A stretch of DNA of 64,000 nt from Biscogniauxia marginata (taxonomy: Eukaryota > Ascomycota > Sordariomycetes > Xylariales > Xylariaceae), in contig MU404087.1 of assembly GCA_022695795.1 (NCBI GenBank), forward strand, positions 1 through 64,000, given 5' to 3'. The notes under the pieces are model-generated. The model was not told where the DNA came from, ran no database searches, and saw nothing but the letters and a program-made list of their open reading frames with translations. This document shows, in pieces, positions 13,014 through 25,344 of the stretch (position 1 is the stretch's first letter; each line of letters opens with the position of its first letter). A program made the translations under genes and the position numbers.

Positions 13014-15680
13014 TTAGTATCCAGGCTTTCCGGGCATCGGTGGTAGCCCATGGCCAGAGCTGGCTGGTGGGAGGTGGTTGTGGCAGTAGATCTTGCCGGC
13101 GCTGCTCTGCATGCAATCCTTCTTGGATACGTCGATATACTTGACCGGATCATCGTAACTCTCCAGCTGACAGCACTCTACATTCTTCATCCACCGATTC
13201 GTAATTACCTCGTTCATCGTGATGCGCTTCTGCGGGTCGGGGTTCAGCATGTTGAGCAGCAGCCGTCGGAGCGGAACGGGCTTGACGAAGAACTCGAAAG
13301 CCATGACTTTGGGATAAGCGTCCTTAGTCAATTCTTCCGGCTTCGACGCCTTCTTTGCCTCGAGCTTTTCCCATGCAGAGACCAGCTCATTATAGTTTCT
13401 CTGACTCGAGTTCGACTGGCTGACCTCGGCCTTATTCCACAGGTTGGCGCTGAAGACAAGGTAAAGCATGACGACCGCCGAGCTCCACACGTCGAGGGCT
13501 CGCGGGTCATAATCCTCCTTCTTGCTGAGGACCTCCGGGGCGATATAAGGAAGGCTACCACAGATACCAGGCTTGCAGAGACGGACCTCTCCCATGTTGA
13601 CGCCGCATTGACCACCAGCCTCCCGGAGACCGGGGTGAATGCCCGAAAAGACCTCGGAAACTCCAAAATCCGTAATCTTGAGCTTGCTGTCTTTCGTAAT
13701 CAAGAGGTTCTCTAGTTTTATGTCGCGATGCGCAATGCCGTGCGAGTGCAGATAGTTGATCCCCTGGCAAAGCTGCTTGAATAAACAGATACGATCGACA
13801 CTGCGACTCTCGTCTCCCAGATACTTCTTTGATACCAAGTTGAAGAGATCACCTTCAGAGCAGTACTCCATTACGTGATTCCAACGCCCATGGTCAGTGC
13901 ACAGCCGAACCGTCTCGACGATGTTGGGATGGTGCAAGCTCTTGGCTATGCTGTACTCGGACTTGATCTTCTTCTCGTAATCCTCCAAAGTTTCAGACGA
14001 GCTCTTGTGGCGGAATTCCTTGACCGCGTATAGTTCTCCAGGACTACCCTTGCGTACCATCAGGGTGACCTTGGAGGTGGCACCCTTGCCCAGATGTTTT
14101 CCATGGCGACCGAGGAATTTGTGCTGATACTCGTACTCCTTGGCCAGCTCAGCAATATCGACAGTAAAATCATCAGGGAGACTCAGACTCAGTCTTCTAG
14201 CTTTCATCCCAGTGCCCACATCAGGAGCAATGGCCCACGGGTGTCGCGTCAAACCCTCGGGTTCATGCTTCTTCTTCCGCTCCAGACTTCTTGCGCGACG
14301 CGGTGCCTGGTGCTTGGCAGAGCTAAAATTGACGCGGCTGCGGAGCGACAGACCGGTGTATGCACGGTTCTTCTTATGGTTTTCCAGAAAGTCATTCGAG
14401 GTAGGCATGTTGGCACTGTCCGGCTTGGCATTGGAGACGGGGGTCATTTCGAGGGGCGAACCAGGAGACGGGGGCGTATTAGATCTCGTTGTCGCAACCG
14501 ACCGGTGATAGGAGAATCGGCGGCGGCTTGTGTTTGACGTCATCTTATTGGCAGACGTAATGGTGGACTCGGATGTACCTGCATGGTAATTGGGTTCCCT
14601 AAACTCCATGGTGGTGTTTGGCGTATCTGCGCTACCACCCGTCAGCACCACCTGGGAGGTGCTGCGCCGGAACAAGGAAGACATGGCTCTGGTGAAGGAC
14701 TGCGATGCACGGCGTGCACTGGAGGTTGGTCGCTTTAATGATGCGGATGTTGATGGCCGCCGGTCCCAGTCGGGCGAGGTGTGCTCGGTTTGTGTGGTGG
14801 GGACTTGAGTAATTGCTAGAGGGTCATCTGCTGCTGTCGCCGTCGAAGTTGGGGGTGGCAGCGGCGGCGGTGGTGGTGCATACGACGGCTGTTGCAGTGT
14901 TGGAGGGGGTGCCGGCAGAGGCGGCGGTGCATATGACGGTGGTGTCGGGGGACACAGGACGAGAGGGAGAGCCGGCGGGTTCAGGGCGTCTTTATGCAGT
15001 GCAAGTCCGGCGTCGGCAGCAGCCGAGGACGAGGTGGCAAGGCCGCTGCAGGCAGAGTCACGGTTGTGGTAGATATCCTGACTCTCGCTGTAGCGGAAGT
15101 CTCGCGATTGCCTGCCACTAACCGGCGTCACTGGCTCGTTGGGGAATGATTCGCTGCTGGACTCCTCGTCTCCCTCTTCGGGGATGGTGCTGGCCAGGTC
15201 TGTCGGGTAACGACGGAGGGATTCGCTGGGCGTCTGGGCCTGTGACGAGTTACAGCACGAAGTGGTGAGGGATGCGGTCGAGGGGGAGGGTGACGGTGAC
15301 GGCGACGGCTCTGCAGTCGGGATTATTAAATTGATTGCAAAATCAAGAGGCGGACGTCTGAGGCCGAATATACCTGTTGGCACACGTGAAGAAGTGGAAG
15401 AAAGAGAGAGCGCAAGCGCAGGGAGAGAATTTGCCCTGGCTGCCGTGTCGGTGATGGAATTGGTAATGGTGGATGACGGAGGTGGGCTTGGAGGGGCCTG
15501 GGCCGGTCTGGTTTTTGTTGGAATTGTTGTGGTGGTGGTGGCAGGTGGTGAGGCGGATGGCGCTGGAGAGCAAAGTTTATTATTGCTCTTGCGGCCGGAA
15601 GAGTGCGAGGGTGGGCAGGGCGGCGGGTAGGAGGGTGCCAGTGATGACATCGCTGTTGTAAGCGTCTGTGGGGCTCCCAT
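13014..15680 (-). CDS. SAT4: Ser/Thr protein kinase, Hal4/Sat4 (Npr/Hal) family
   Basis: One continuous frame of 888 codons from an ATG at 15680. The N-terminal 450 residues are disordered and Ser/Thr/Pro-rich, with a proline-rich segment at about 243-278. The kinase domain covers about 525-835: glycine loop LGKGATSKV from 530, ATP-binding Lys554 (AVKEF), catalytic HRD with Asp653 and KLEN, DFG Asp671, and an APE motif in IAPEVL. The domain and the long disordered N-terminus fit the fungal Hal4/Sat4/Hal5 group, which stabilises plasma-membrane K+ transporters and acts in salt, cation and stress tolerance. A likely 63-nt in-frame intron lies at 15373-15311 (GTATAT to TGCAG); it removes a hydrophobic segment (starting near residue 103) that is out of place in this low-complexity region and would leave 867 residues. 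Family assignment is firm; the exact orthologue (Hal4 versus Hal5) is less so. Confidence 0.9.
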   Translation of the reverse strand: MGAPQTLTTAMSSLAPSYPPPCPPSHSSGRKSNNKLCSPAPSASPPATTTTTIPTKTRPAQAPPSPPPSSTITNSITDTAARANSLPALALSLSSTSSRVPTGIFGLRRPPLDFAINLIIPTAEPSPSPSPSPSTASLTTSCCNSSQAQTPSESLRRYPTDLASTIPEEGDEESSSESFPNEPVTPVSGRQSRDFRYSESQDIYHNRDSACSGLATSSSAAADAGLALHKDALNPPALPLVLCPPTPPSYAPPPLPAPPPTLQQPSYAPPPPPLPPPTSTATAADDPLAITQVPTTQTEHTSPDWDRRPSTSASLKRPTSSARRASQSFTRAMSSLFRRSTSQVVLTGGSADTPNTTMEFREPNYHAGTSESTITSANKMTSNTSRRRFSYHRSVATTRSNTPPSPGSPLEMTPVSNAKPDSANMPTSNDFLENHKKNRAYTGLSLRSRVNFSSAKHQAPRRARSLERKKKHEPEGLTRHPWAIAPDVGTGMKARRLSLSLPDDFTVDIAELAKEYEYQHKFLGRHGKHLGKGATSKVTLMVRKGSPGELYAVKEFRHKSSSETLEDYEKKIKSEYSIAKSLHHPNIVETVRLCTDHGRWNHVMEYCSEGDLFNLVSKKYLGDESRSVDRICLFKQLCQGINYLHSHGIAHRDIKLENLLITKDSKLKITDFGVSEVFSGIHPGLREAGGQCGVNMGEVRLCKPGICGSLPYIAPEVLSKKEDYDPRALDVWSSAVVMLYLVFSANLWNKAEVSQSNSSQRNYNELVSAWEKLEAKKASKPEELTKDAYPKVMAFEFFVKPVPLRRLLLNMLNPDPQKRITMNEVITNRWMKNVECCQLESYDDPVKYIDVSKKDCMQSSAGKIYCHNHLPPASSGHGLPPMPGKPGY
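15311..15373 (-). other. probable in-frame (possibly retained) intron in the kinase gene
   Basis: On the minus strand CAG|GTATAT begins the segment and CTGCAG ends it. The length is 63 nt, a multiple of three, and it has no stop in frame. Splicing joins ...VPT directly to EPSPSP..., making the Ser/Pro-rich tract continuous. The 21 encoded residues (LDFAINLII and neighbours) are unusually hydrophobic for this region. Retention and removal both give full-length kinase. Confidence 0.55.
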
Positions 15681-15750
15681 TTCGCCTTATTGCTTGCTAA
15701 TCCACTGTTTTCCCTTTTCCCTCTGGCGGGCCGAGCTTGTGGACAAGGCG

Positions 15751-15812
15751 CCCTGCTGTGTGCTGTTTTGTGCTGTGCTGTGCTGTGCTGTGCTGCGCTG
15801 TACTGCACTGTA
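15751..15812. repeat. imperfect CTGTG pentanucleotide repeat in the kinase 5' leader
   Basis: About ten copies of CTGTG, degrading to CTGCG, CTGTA and CTGCA, lie 70-130 bp upstream of the kinase start codon, in the presumed 5' UTR. Copy number variation here could affect translation, which is inference only. Confidence 0.75.
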
Positions 15813-16769
15813 ACTAATGCGGTGAATACAAGTGCGGAATTGCCGGGTGATTGGGTAGGGGGTAGGCAGGTATTGTACCTGGAGATTGGCAGCTGCAGTG
15901 GTTCTTCCAACAATCAAATTCTAACAGCTGGCTCAAAATGCTTAACTTGCGCTATAATTGGCCCTGCAGTGAGTGGTAAAAAGAGCTCCGGGGATATTGA
16001 GCGCTAAAAGTAAAAGCCAAAGCCAAAACCAGGTAACTTCTTCTTGCCGCCAGGTAACGTTGAATATGGCCTAAGCGTCAACTTCTTTCAAGCCAGTCTC
16101 CTTGTTGGAACTCCTTCCGACATGTCCCAATGTACCCTCGCCTAGTGAGAAAAGCACCAGAGCTAACGGCCTCAAGGTGCAAAAAGAGGCAAGCCGCAAA
16201 GGTATAAGCTAACTGGGTTCTTTCGGTCGACACTAGGCTTTTCCGATGACGTTTGGTTGCAATGACAATCGAAGCAGTTGGTATAAGTCGAATAGAAACC
16301 CAATTCAGACGAAGGATATCTCAATCTCTAATGAGAACACCAACTAAGAATTGACCTTTCTTCCTTCCACACTCTTAACCCTTTTTTTTATAACTAATAG
16401 TGAAAAAGGGGGTGAGAGGGGTGAGAGAAAAGAGAGAAGAAAAAAAGGAGGCAGGTGGTCGACAGGGTAGAGAACAAGAGAGTCGAGCTGGTTTTGAAAA
16501 ACGGGGTTTACCAAAACTTAAACCGAAAACACACTCTGCAGAGTTATCTTGGCTTTTCCTTCTTCGAATGTTCGGTGCAGCTAAGGCGGTAGGCGCTTGC
16601 GTATGGTTGGTAATGTGGTGTTGTACGGCTTGCAGCGCCCAGAACAACTTGAAATGCCTGACGATCTACGTTGCCTGGATGCCAAGGCGAGAGAGGTAAG
16701 AAGAGGGACAGCAGCCCTTACTCCCCGGGGGGGGCCAGTGCGATTATTATAAAGTTGAGGGCAAGCAGA

Positions 16770-17117
16770 TCAGGAGCCGTGCCGGCATGGCCATGAGGGT
16801 GGGTATAGGGGCGGACTCAGCAGTAGCGTAATAAGTCGTCGACGATGTCGTGGGCGATTCGTTGATCTTTCTCCGTCTACGAAGCACAGCGTGGGTAGAA
16901 GCGGGCACCGGACGTTCGTTACTTTGCTCTCAGATCCCTGTACCGTAACCCCCGTGGTGGGCTGAAGCGGCTGCAGGAAATAATATTGCTGCTCCGGATC
17001 GAAGGCGGCTTTGGAACTGGTGTGCTCGATAGACCCGCGAGTGGGTGTCTGGGAGTAAAAAGGCTCGCTTGTAAGTGGACGCTTGAGCCAGGGGGGGTAA
17101 AAAGACTCAAAAGATCG
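16770..17117 (-). other. open frame of at least 115 codons without an ATG, unrecognised
   Basis: On the minus strand the frame ending at TGA 16770 is open for at least 115 codons. Its first half is Ser/Thr/Gln-rich with aromatic residues (FYSQTPTRG, FDPEQQYYFLQP) and resembles real coding sequence more than the alternative frames do. There is no in-frame ATG, so it could be an internal exon, a decayed gene or chance. No domain is recognised. Confidence 0.22.
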
Positions 17118-18593
17118 TAGATAGATAATAATTGAGTTCTTAAGATCTCAGTCTAGTGTATCAAGGGTCGTATCGCTTCGAAATAGAAAGCCTACGCGGA
17201 CAATGCACATGCAATTGCATGGGCGAGTTGTCGAGAAGGTGTTCCAAGTCCTGCGTAGGAGAGATGCGAGTTTACTTATTACTTACATCGACATATATAC
17301 TACATATATATCGATGGCCGACTAATACCTAGTAGTATACTGTATTGCACTGTACTATGCTGTACTCAATGTATGACTTAAGTCAGCTTTGTCGTCTCGG
17401 CACCATGTATCAGATACCTCCAGAAAACCGTATCTCACGGATGGGGCAAAGTGTGGAGGAGGCGGTCATGGGTATGTATGACGGTAACGCTATTCGCTGT
17501 AGCTCTGAAATATGGCTCTTGATCCCTGGAGTCCCCAGCTTCGCGGTGTTGGTCAGTGTGTCTCTGTTCCACGGGGGTTTGAAACCACACATATTCTCTC
17601 ACACGACCATCTACCGAGTACGTACTTACATATCTGTATGATGCCCGCTATGGGCGTTAGAAACGCACGCAAGGCACGTTAAGGCGGATGGGTTAGCGAA
17701 CCCGATAAAGACACACCAATGGACAGAGAGAGTGGGAGAGAGCTACTCTTTCGATCGATCAAAGTGAGTGAGTACATGCACGCAGAAAGAATGTGCGACA
17801 ACCTTGGCACTCCCGTAGAAGTTGAAAATCTTGATAACTCCAATCCAACTATATGTAACTAGTTCCACGCCACTCGTCTTGGAAAATGGTCGTTCTATAT
17901 TGTATATATATTACTTCAAGTCAACCGCGTAAACACATGCGGCCGTGGTAAGTACAGCGTCGAGGCCCGGCGGCTTGGCCTACATTGCCGTTTTCCAAAT
18001 ATAATCTGTCCTCGGTGAGCTAATTCGATCGGAATCTGCTTATTGCGATTCTTGGGCGCCGATCTCGAAATGCCTCGTCGCATTTCGCGGGACGACGCAC
18101 TTGTATTGCGTCTCTCTTACGACTACACATCCTACAAATAAGAATAAACGCTTTGCGTGTCCAACTGTGGCTTGTGAGCCCAAGGCACACCCTATGTTTC
18201 TGATATGTATGTAATTCCATTAAGATTGCCTCGGATCGTAACTCGACGCGACTCAATCTGCTTAGCCATGCTTGGTGGATAATTAAATGTCTATCCCAAT
18301 GGAGATGTATGGCACGGATGTTGTTGTGCTCCTTTGCCAATTCAATGGTGCGCCTTGGTTGTTCTTGGAAGTTAGGTCTCGTACAGAGTGTATTAGTCCT
18401 ATCTACTCGTACCAAGAAACTAGATATATAACTATCTTAGGAGAGGCCTATCGCGTCCTTTTGTTTTCTTATTTGGGTACGTCGACAGGGTGAGATATTA
18501 GCAATTCGGACCACCAGCCAAGCCTGCCGAGATCTTGGATGCTCTGCATCTATTCCCTTGGGGTCTTCTTTGCCCTTGGCTTCGGTGTCCTCC

Positions 18594-18945
18594 TTAGGTT
18601 TTAAAATCTCTACTTTTCGCTTGGGCTAGAAAACCATCGGTAGGCACGCGCGTAGTAGATTGAGTCGGAAAAAGATCGACCTGAAACTCGTAACTAGTGA
18701 GTTGTCTCCATGCTGACGTCGGTATTGCAATCGCCGTTCCAAGAAGCGCCATTGCGAATGACATTGGCAATACCAAGAAAGGCTCATTAACCAGCGGTTC
18801 AGACGAGCGCTTGGCGAGGCGCGAATTGGCCCTCCGTCGTCGGTCCGCTGCCACCGCCAAGAGCCAAGAGTCAACGGCTTTATCGTCGGGAATGAGTGAA
18901 TTGTTTGTTTGCCTGGGAAGATTGTGTCTTGATCTAAGTACCTGA
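18594..18945 (-). other. possible decayed exon with one hydrophobic segment
   Basis: A minus-strand frame of about 117 codons follows an acceptor-like TTCCTCAG. It encodes a basic region followed by a hydrophobic stretch (FLVLPMSFAMALLGTAIAI). There is no in-frame ATG near the start. The product is unrecognised, and an overlapping plus-strand frame is also open. Confidence 0.18.
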
Positions 18946-19329
18946 GGAAGCACAAAGCAGCGGGCTGTTAAGCTGCTAAGGTATGTAATTGTCTCTGCTC
19001 GTGGTTGCTTTTGCCATGATGTAACTATCCAGGCATCATATTCCAGCCTGTTCTATTTGTCTAGGTATATTGAATGCATCCATGATACACAACCTTTGGC
19101 CTACAGCGGTGGAATCCGACTGGATGGGATTTGATTGGCGAGGTATTATTACTTGCCCTTGGCTCGAATACCTACCCAAAGTGGTATGAAATAGTAATTT
19201 AGGCAGGGTAGTAACACGAGACAGGCCCTCCCAGCCATAAGAAACCTGGAGTAGTCTGCGAAACTGCGTCATATCAACTTGGTGATGTGGGGATGCTGGT
19301 ACTTAAGCGCGGGTTGTCCTTGTCGCTCT

Positions 19330-19665
19330 CTACGCTATAGGGGCTAGATAGCCCTCCTCTCCAGTCGTCGATGAGGGACTATCCGCGTTTATTATTAATA
19401 CGGTGACTAACAGACTATTCGACGGAGACGGTAGACAAATGACAGAGGCACGTGTCGCCTCTTCCCCTTTTGACTGTGTGAGTATGTATTCCAGATACCC
19501 CAGAATCTCCCCCGGGCGTCTATGTAAGTAATTGGTAACTCGGGCTGGAGGATCAGCATTCGTGCAACCTCGGTAGTCCATGGCTTGTACGACGAATGAT
19601 GGTTGGCGAGGGCTGGTTCGAGATATTCTTAGATGCAGCACAGTAAGTAAAATCCATAGCATCAT
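19330..19665 (-). CDS. small hypothetical ORF, 111 aa
   Basis: ATG-initiated minus-strand frame of 111 codons. It opens with a short hydrophobic segment (WILLTVLHL) and then a mixed, protein-like sequence with a YLEYIL segment. No family is recognised, no introns are evident and the opposite strand is also partly open. It may be a chance frame or the remnant of a gene. Confidence 0.2.
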   Translation of the reverse strand: MMLWILLTVLHLRISRTSPRQPSFVVQAMDYRGCTNADPPARVTNYLHRRPGEILGYLEYILTQSKGEEATRASVICLPSPSNSLLVTVLIINADSPSSTTGEEGYLAPIA

Positions 19666-22600
19666 CCCACGCTCTCTCGCCTTGGCCTCTTGGCTTTACC
19701 ACGTAAACCCCGTCGGTCCTAAATCAACGGCTCGGTATGGCTACGCAACAGACGGAGGCTCATCAGCGCGGTGCAGCCAGAGGCAGATAGATTCGCGCCG
19801 AGACGGCAACAGACCAAGTGCCGTGTATTGCTGGATGCCTTATCATGTTACTAGATTCGGCATATCCTGACGAACCACTAGGAGGTTTTTACCACTTTAA
19901 TCCTCCCTACTTGATGGCCTGGCGAACTGTCAACCTATCATTCGTACCACGCGGCCCTTGCTGGTGTCGTAGTCTTGTCACAGACTGTTCATGTGCAGAA
20001 GCATTTTCAACTACCTAACTGTATTCAGTGCCCGATACTCTTCCCCCTATTGACACTAGACAACTGCGATGATGATTTCGCCTCTGATCTTCCCGTGGGG
20101 ATTTATCAACCTGCTCTTGGCGAAATTAAAATATCAGTTAAGAGACCCTGATAAATCAGCCTGCAGATAGCTCCATGCAAGACAAGAGACAATGGCTTGG
20201 ATCGCAAAGTCTGATCATTTTGATTGGCTACTCAGCTTCAAAATTCTTTCCGTATACGGCATTTCACCTGCAAGTTAAGTCTTGGTTACTCCTATGTATT
20301 GCTCGCCGCGCAGTTTGACAGGCGTCGCCGGGCTATTGCTTACTTTGATGACGATGCCCGCGCCCGAGGTCCGCCAACGTCAGACCCCGTCTTGTAAAGG
20401 CCCGTGAAGTCAGCAGCCGACCTAAGGGTAGTAGTATCCAGAATACGGAATGTCGATCGATTTATAAATACCAAGACCCTGCGCTTCCCCCTTCCCTTCC
20501 AAGCCTTCCAACTTGCTTCACCGAAGGTCTGGTATATATAATTAGGGGTAACTACCAATTGGAAGGTTAGCTAACGGCCGAATCCTACTCGGACAAGTGT
20601 GCACTCACTGATTTCTCTCTTCCCCTTTTCCTCTGCACAGAGCAGCATGTCATGTCGGCCGCTCAGTCGGCCGCCCCTCACGCGCAGATTTGCCTTCCGG
20701 CCTATTACGCTGGCTGACCACGCAGCCACGTTACCACGAACCTGGCACCGGTTCAGGCGAGAGGTTACAGAACTGTAAGGAACATCTCGCACGATTCGTC
20801 TCATCACTCACGAACGTGCTTATTACCAAATGACACCCTCGGCTTCATCAAATGCGGAAAGCCGCGACATACAAGGAACCTCTAGTAGGTAACAGTGCAG
20901 AGCTTCAGTCGAGCTATGCCAGTAGTACATTCCGTGGGTGATGATGTTGCATAATCCCCCACGCCCTAGAGCCCCCAGGGCTGGCAGGGGGACGCTGATA
21001 ATTGGGCCGCTTGCACTGTCCTGATCCTGCACTCATCCCAAAGCAGCACACTGCTACTGCACCTTGTTACGCGGTACGAATTGGGGATCACTCCCCTCCA
21101 GGCTCTTCGTCACTCGTGACCTCGGCCGTGCAGCCCTTGGACCGTATCTTCCTTCTCCTGCATTAGTCAGTCTCGATTCCTTGATGCATCGAAACCCCCT
21201 CTGGCTGAAATGCGCCAGCCCGTCTTGGCTTCCACAACGTAGACTACGTGTGCTTCCTTTTCAACAGAGCCTAATAGCACGGGTATCTATCTAGATGGCC
21301 AAGAAGAGGGCAGCAGCAGATTCCCATATGTGTGAGTCCAACAACGTAGGGCAATTGTCTGCTTGGCGAAGCAGTCAGCCTGTTGCGGCTCTTGGCTGTG
21401 CACATATGATCGGCAAGTGTTTTCTACAGTACATAACAACATAGCACACGATAACTTTGATTAACCTCTTTACCAATTACCAACCGAAGTGCCATTGAGG
21501 TCCAGGTCTAGCGCCATCAGTGCAGTTGTCGCCCGTTGATAAGATCCGCCCCCTAATGTCACCGATACGGATACGTGCAAGGAGCAAGACTTGAGGGATT
21601 AACTCCAGCCCACATAACGACGTGTTCGACAGATAGCCAAGGGAAGGTTCGAAAAAAGGAACAATTCCAAATGGCCAGTGACTATGTAGGTAGGCCTGAG
21701 CATGTCTCCGGTACGCCTATTCCGAAGTACCGGTAGATGACTACAGCCACGAAACCAGCTGCGAGACGATAAGATAGCCATCATAAACACATCATCACAA
21801 ACTACCTACCTAGTCTCTTCGGAATAACGGCCTATTCTATAAGCAGTATTGAGTTTCAATCCTTTCCCATTCCCAACACACAGAAGATAACCCTCCCCCC
21901 TATTTCCCCAAGCCCTACTTGTCAGCTTCCGGACATTAGTGGAAGTGGCGGTGAATAAGCTTTCTTGGAAACAGGGCGGCCAGTAGGCAGTGAAGTGTTA
22001 CGCCCAGCAAAGCAAGCCCGTCGTTACCAGTGCCGTGTCGTAGAGGTGAGAAGAACCCAAAGTGCATCGACGGACGCTGCGAAATCTGACATCTGTAAAA
22101 CCTTGTCTATGGCTTGCAGAATCGTGATGCGGGCTCCTTTCATCACCCATCGGTGAGCGAAAAGAACCCCAACCAATATGACATGACATTGTACATACTC
22201 CGGGTTCTTCCCCACGTCTACCCCAGCCTATCCCGCTCACCGTCGTGTGCCCCCTTACTCCCTCCCCAGACCTTCCATCGCCATGGGCTGATTCCCAATC
22301 ACGACTTGCTCACGCGACACGCCGCCAGTTGTCCTAAGATTCGCTCTCATTAGTCCCCTTATCCTGCCGGAGTGAGATGCACCTTGACCTCGTGGTCAGC
22401 CAAGACGGGGGCTAGTGTAGCGATTTACAGCGCAGAAAGCTTCGTGTCGGCATGTTTAGTTTCTGAAGGCTGGAATACCCCCCTCAGAAACAATGCCAAG
22501 TCTGATCCTCCAACAGGATCCCAGATCACTGACATGGCACAACAGACCCAAACCTTCCTTTCCCATGATGTTATTTCTGGGTACACCCTCTCGTGGCTAT

Positions 22601-25344
22601 TCCATGCCTTCCTTCTATGGGACGCTTATGAGAGGCCAGAAAGGAGAGACAGGCAACTTTAAGCATGCCTTCACCTACCTAGGCTTGAGTTTTCCGCTAA
22701 GACATCGCCTTGAAAATGCCTCACTTGTGCTAGGACTTCCAGAACATTTCGTTGTCCCAGTGATGTTTCCTCAATGCGTGCTCTGCAACGTTTTCCCAGA
22801 CCGCTTTGGCTGGGCTGGGCCGGGGAAGTATCGAGTACAAGTCCGTCATCAAAAAACGGGGTCTCCCTGACGGTTGGCGATGGGGGCGGTTCTTCGCCTG
22901 CACTGTGGAGGCATTTCTGCTCGCCACTCCGGCGGCCTTTGCGAGGTTTGCTGGCTCGCGTCTCCCACTCCCTGTCCTGCCCGGGCACCATGTTCCACTG
23001 CCGTCCCTGCCAAGGCGATTTTGTGCAGATTGGATCTCTTGGTATTGAGAGGAAAAGGATGGATGTCGGTCCGACGGGCACTTGGCGCGCCCTCGCCGGG
23101 CACAAGACACCAGAGGCAATGGTGTGCTTGGCGTCTCTGGATGTGAAATAAGCGACGACCGGCTTTCAATTGCATCTGCAATGGCTCTGGATGTATAGGT
23201 AATTCGTCATGATCGCCTTAGTACACAAGCTAGCCGTCATTTGTATATAGTAGAGCAAGTTGTCCCTTAGATGCCGGTAGGGGTCTAGATCATTTCATCT
23301 ACGAAACATCTCGTTCATTTGAGGGGGATCTCATGGGACACTCATCTCGATATTTGAGGGGGTTTGCTCCCAGAGAGAGACACTCGCTCGGTACTCTCTC
23401 GATCCACCGCACGTCGAGACAAACAAACAACTTGGCATGCCAAGCATAAACATAGCAGGCGGCCGTCCATTGTAACGTTGTCCCCGAGATCTCATGTTAG
23501 TCTGAGTTCGAGCAGTCCTTGCTGTCTCTCACATATTACAGATTGCGATGAAGTTTCATCATTTGATGCGCAGCCAAGAGCGTAGCGCCTTCGATCAAAT
23601 GCAGCCGGCCTCTAGGAATGCTGCCAAGCTTTCAGTGTTAGCCATAATGACGCCGAGCTCGCGCTGTGATCGAGAGCGCTTCTTGCATCCCTCTGTCCGA
23701 TCTTCGGGCACAGGAGGACGCAAAGCCTCTTGCCTTCCCAATATGATCTGATCATATCCCGCCAGCAATGATTTGACCCCTTTAGCTCGGTGTTGAGCAC
23801 CTTTCTCACGGCTGAGCACGAACCCGAGACGGTCGAGTTACACCTATGTTATAGCTTCCCTAGTTTGTGACTACTTTGTGCGATCTCAAACTCGTTTGAC
23901 CTAATCCTGATTTGCTTTTTCTCTCTATGTTCTACGGTTCATTGTGTGCATGGTTGATGTTGGACTTAGGTTGGTGCTGGATTAGACGATGATAGCACCT
24001 GTCCAGAACAAGCCCAAAAACAGGATACCATGTCTAGGAGACCACGTCGATGTCTAAATGCCGCACATGTTGACCTGTACGACTTGCTACAGTACATAGT
24101 TATACAACATCAGGCTGCGTCTAACTGGATAGGGGTAAGAGAATGGCCATCACCAACGAACAACATTGATCTACAGCACGACTATCCATACACACCTTGG
24201 AACTCGAATTAACGCATCCAAATACAGCTCTCGCATCCAGGAAAAAGCATCAAATCAGAAGCTACCACACCGGCGGGGTTATCCAGCAAGATACGACCGC
24301 CGATGTACTCGTATGCTACTGTTCCTAGCCCTTTCGCACGAAAGGGTGCCCCCTGTAGGTATATACGACTTGTTACAGGAACCACATACCGATTTTTCGT
24401 TCGCAGCCCAATATTTCCTTAGGATACGTGCTACCAAAAATAACAGCTAATTTTCACTCATAGGAAGACAGGGGTTTTTTTTTGTTACGATGTTTGGGCG
24501 ATGAGACTACGGCCGTGCAAAGGACGAATACGCCAGCAGACCTCGTAGAATAAAAGATCGTAGACAATCCACCCTAGGAACATCCTAAGCAGGTCCAAAG
24601 ATGCATGAGAGCTGATTGTGGGCATGGGGTATGGACTGCGTCGAGTTACCCCTGGCTCAAGCTCGTGCCTCATTAACTACCTACTTAAGGAGACCGGGTC
24701 AACCTCTTGTCAGTATACCTTTCAATATAATATTACTGCTCCTAGAAGATGACGATGTAACGCTCGTAGAAGCCTGTTGGCAGATCTTACTATAGATATC
24801 TAGACATAACTAAAGGATTATCCCATCGTGTGGTCTTGAACGTTGCCATGGTGACATTAAGAGGTAACTCTCGACCAAGGTCAAGCTGCAACTCAGATTA
24901 AGGAAGCATAGGGACACTAGACACACTAGGTAGATATGTAGAGGCTATACCTTGGCCGTACATGATTCCCAGCGACTCAAAAATATGCTTTAACTTCTCT
25001 ACCATCTTGACAATATTAACATTGTTGGAGTCTACCTAAGAGCCAACGAAAACTATCATATCCGTGTGTCAAGCCTATACATATAGTCGTAGACGCTATT
25101 AGCCGAGTTTCTCAGCGTTACGAGATGCTTCTAAATGATATGCTCCATCATGTTTGCCTCCGTCTAGTCCTCTCATCTCTGGTGCGTGGACAACACTCGC
25201 TTTATCAGAGTAAAATAGAGCACATATCCTCCTAGCATGCTCACAAGCCCATTAATAAAACTCGTGCTTCCAATATAGACACCAGATGTCCCCAGTGGTT
25301 CCCCTTTTCCGATCATGTCATCTAACCCAGTTACAATATCTCAT

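Larger units (their letters stand above)
15813..25344. other. Gene desert with scattered coding-like remnants
   Basis: No confident gene. Three minus-strand stretches look protein-like: an open frame without an ATG at 17117-16770, a frame at about 18945-18594 with one hydrophobic segment, and an ATG frame of 111 codons at 19665-19330. A locally GC-rich patch at about 22760-23160 is open on both strands. None matches a family I recognise, and their strongest frames are not joined by convincing introns. Base composition otherwise falls to AT-rich values towards 24-25 kb. Confidence 0.45.

Noticed and set aside
24780..25340. Possible internal region of an LTR element upstream of copy B
   Set aside because: The target duplication directly flanks the single LTR, and no reverse transcriptase, integrase or protease motifs are visible.
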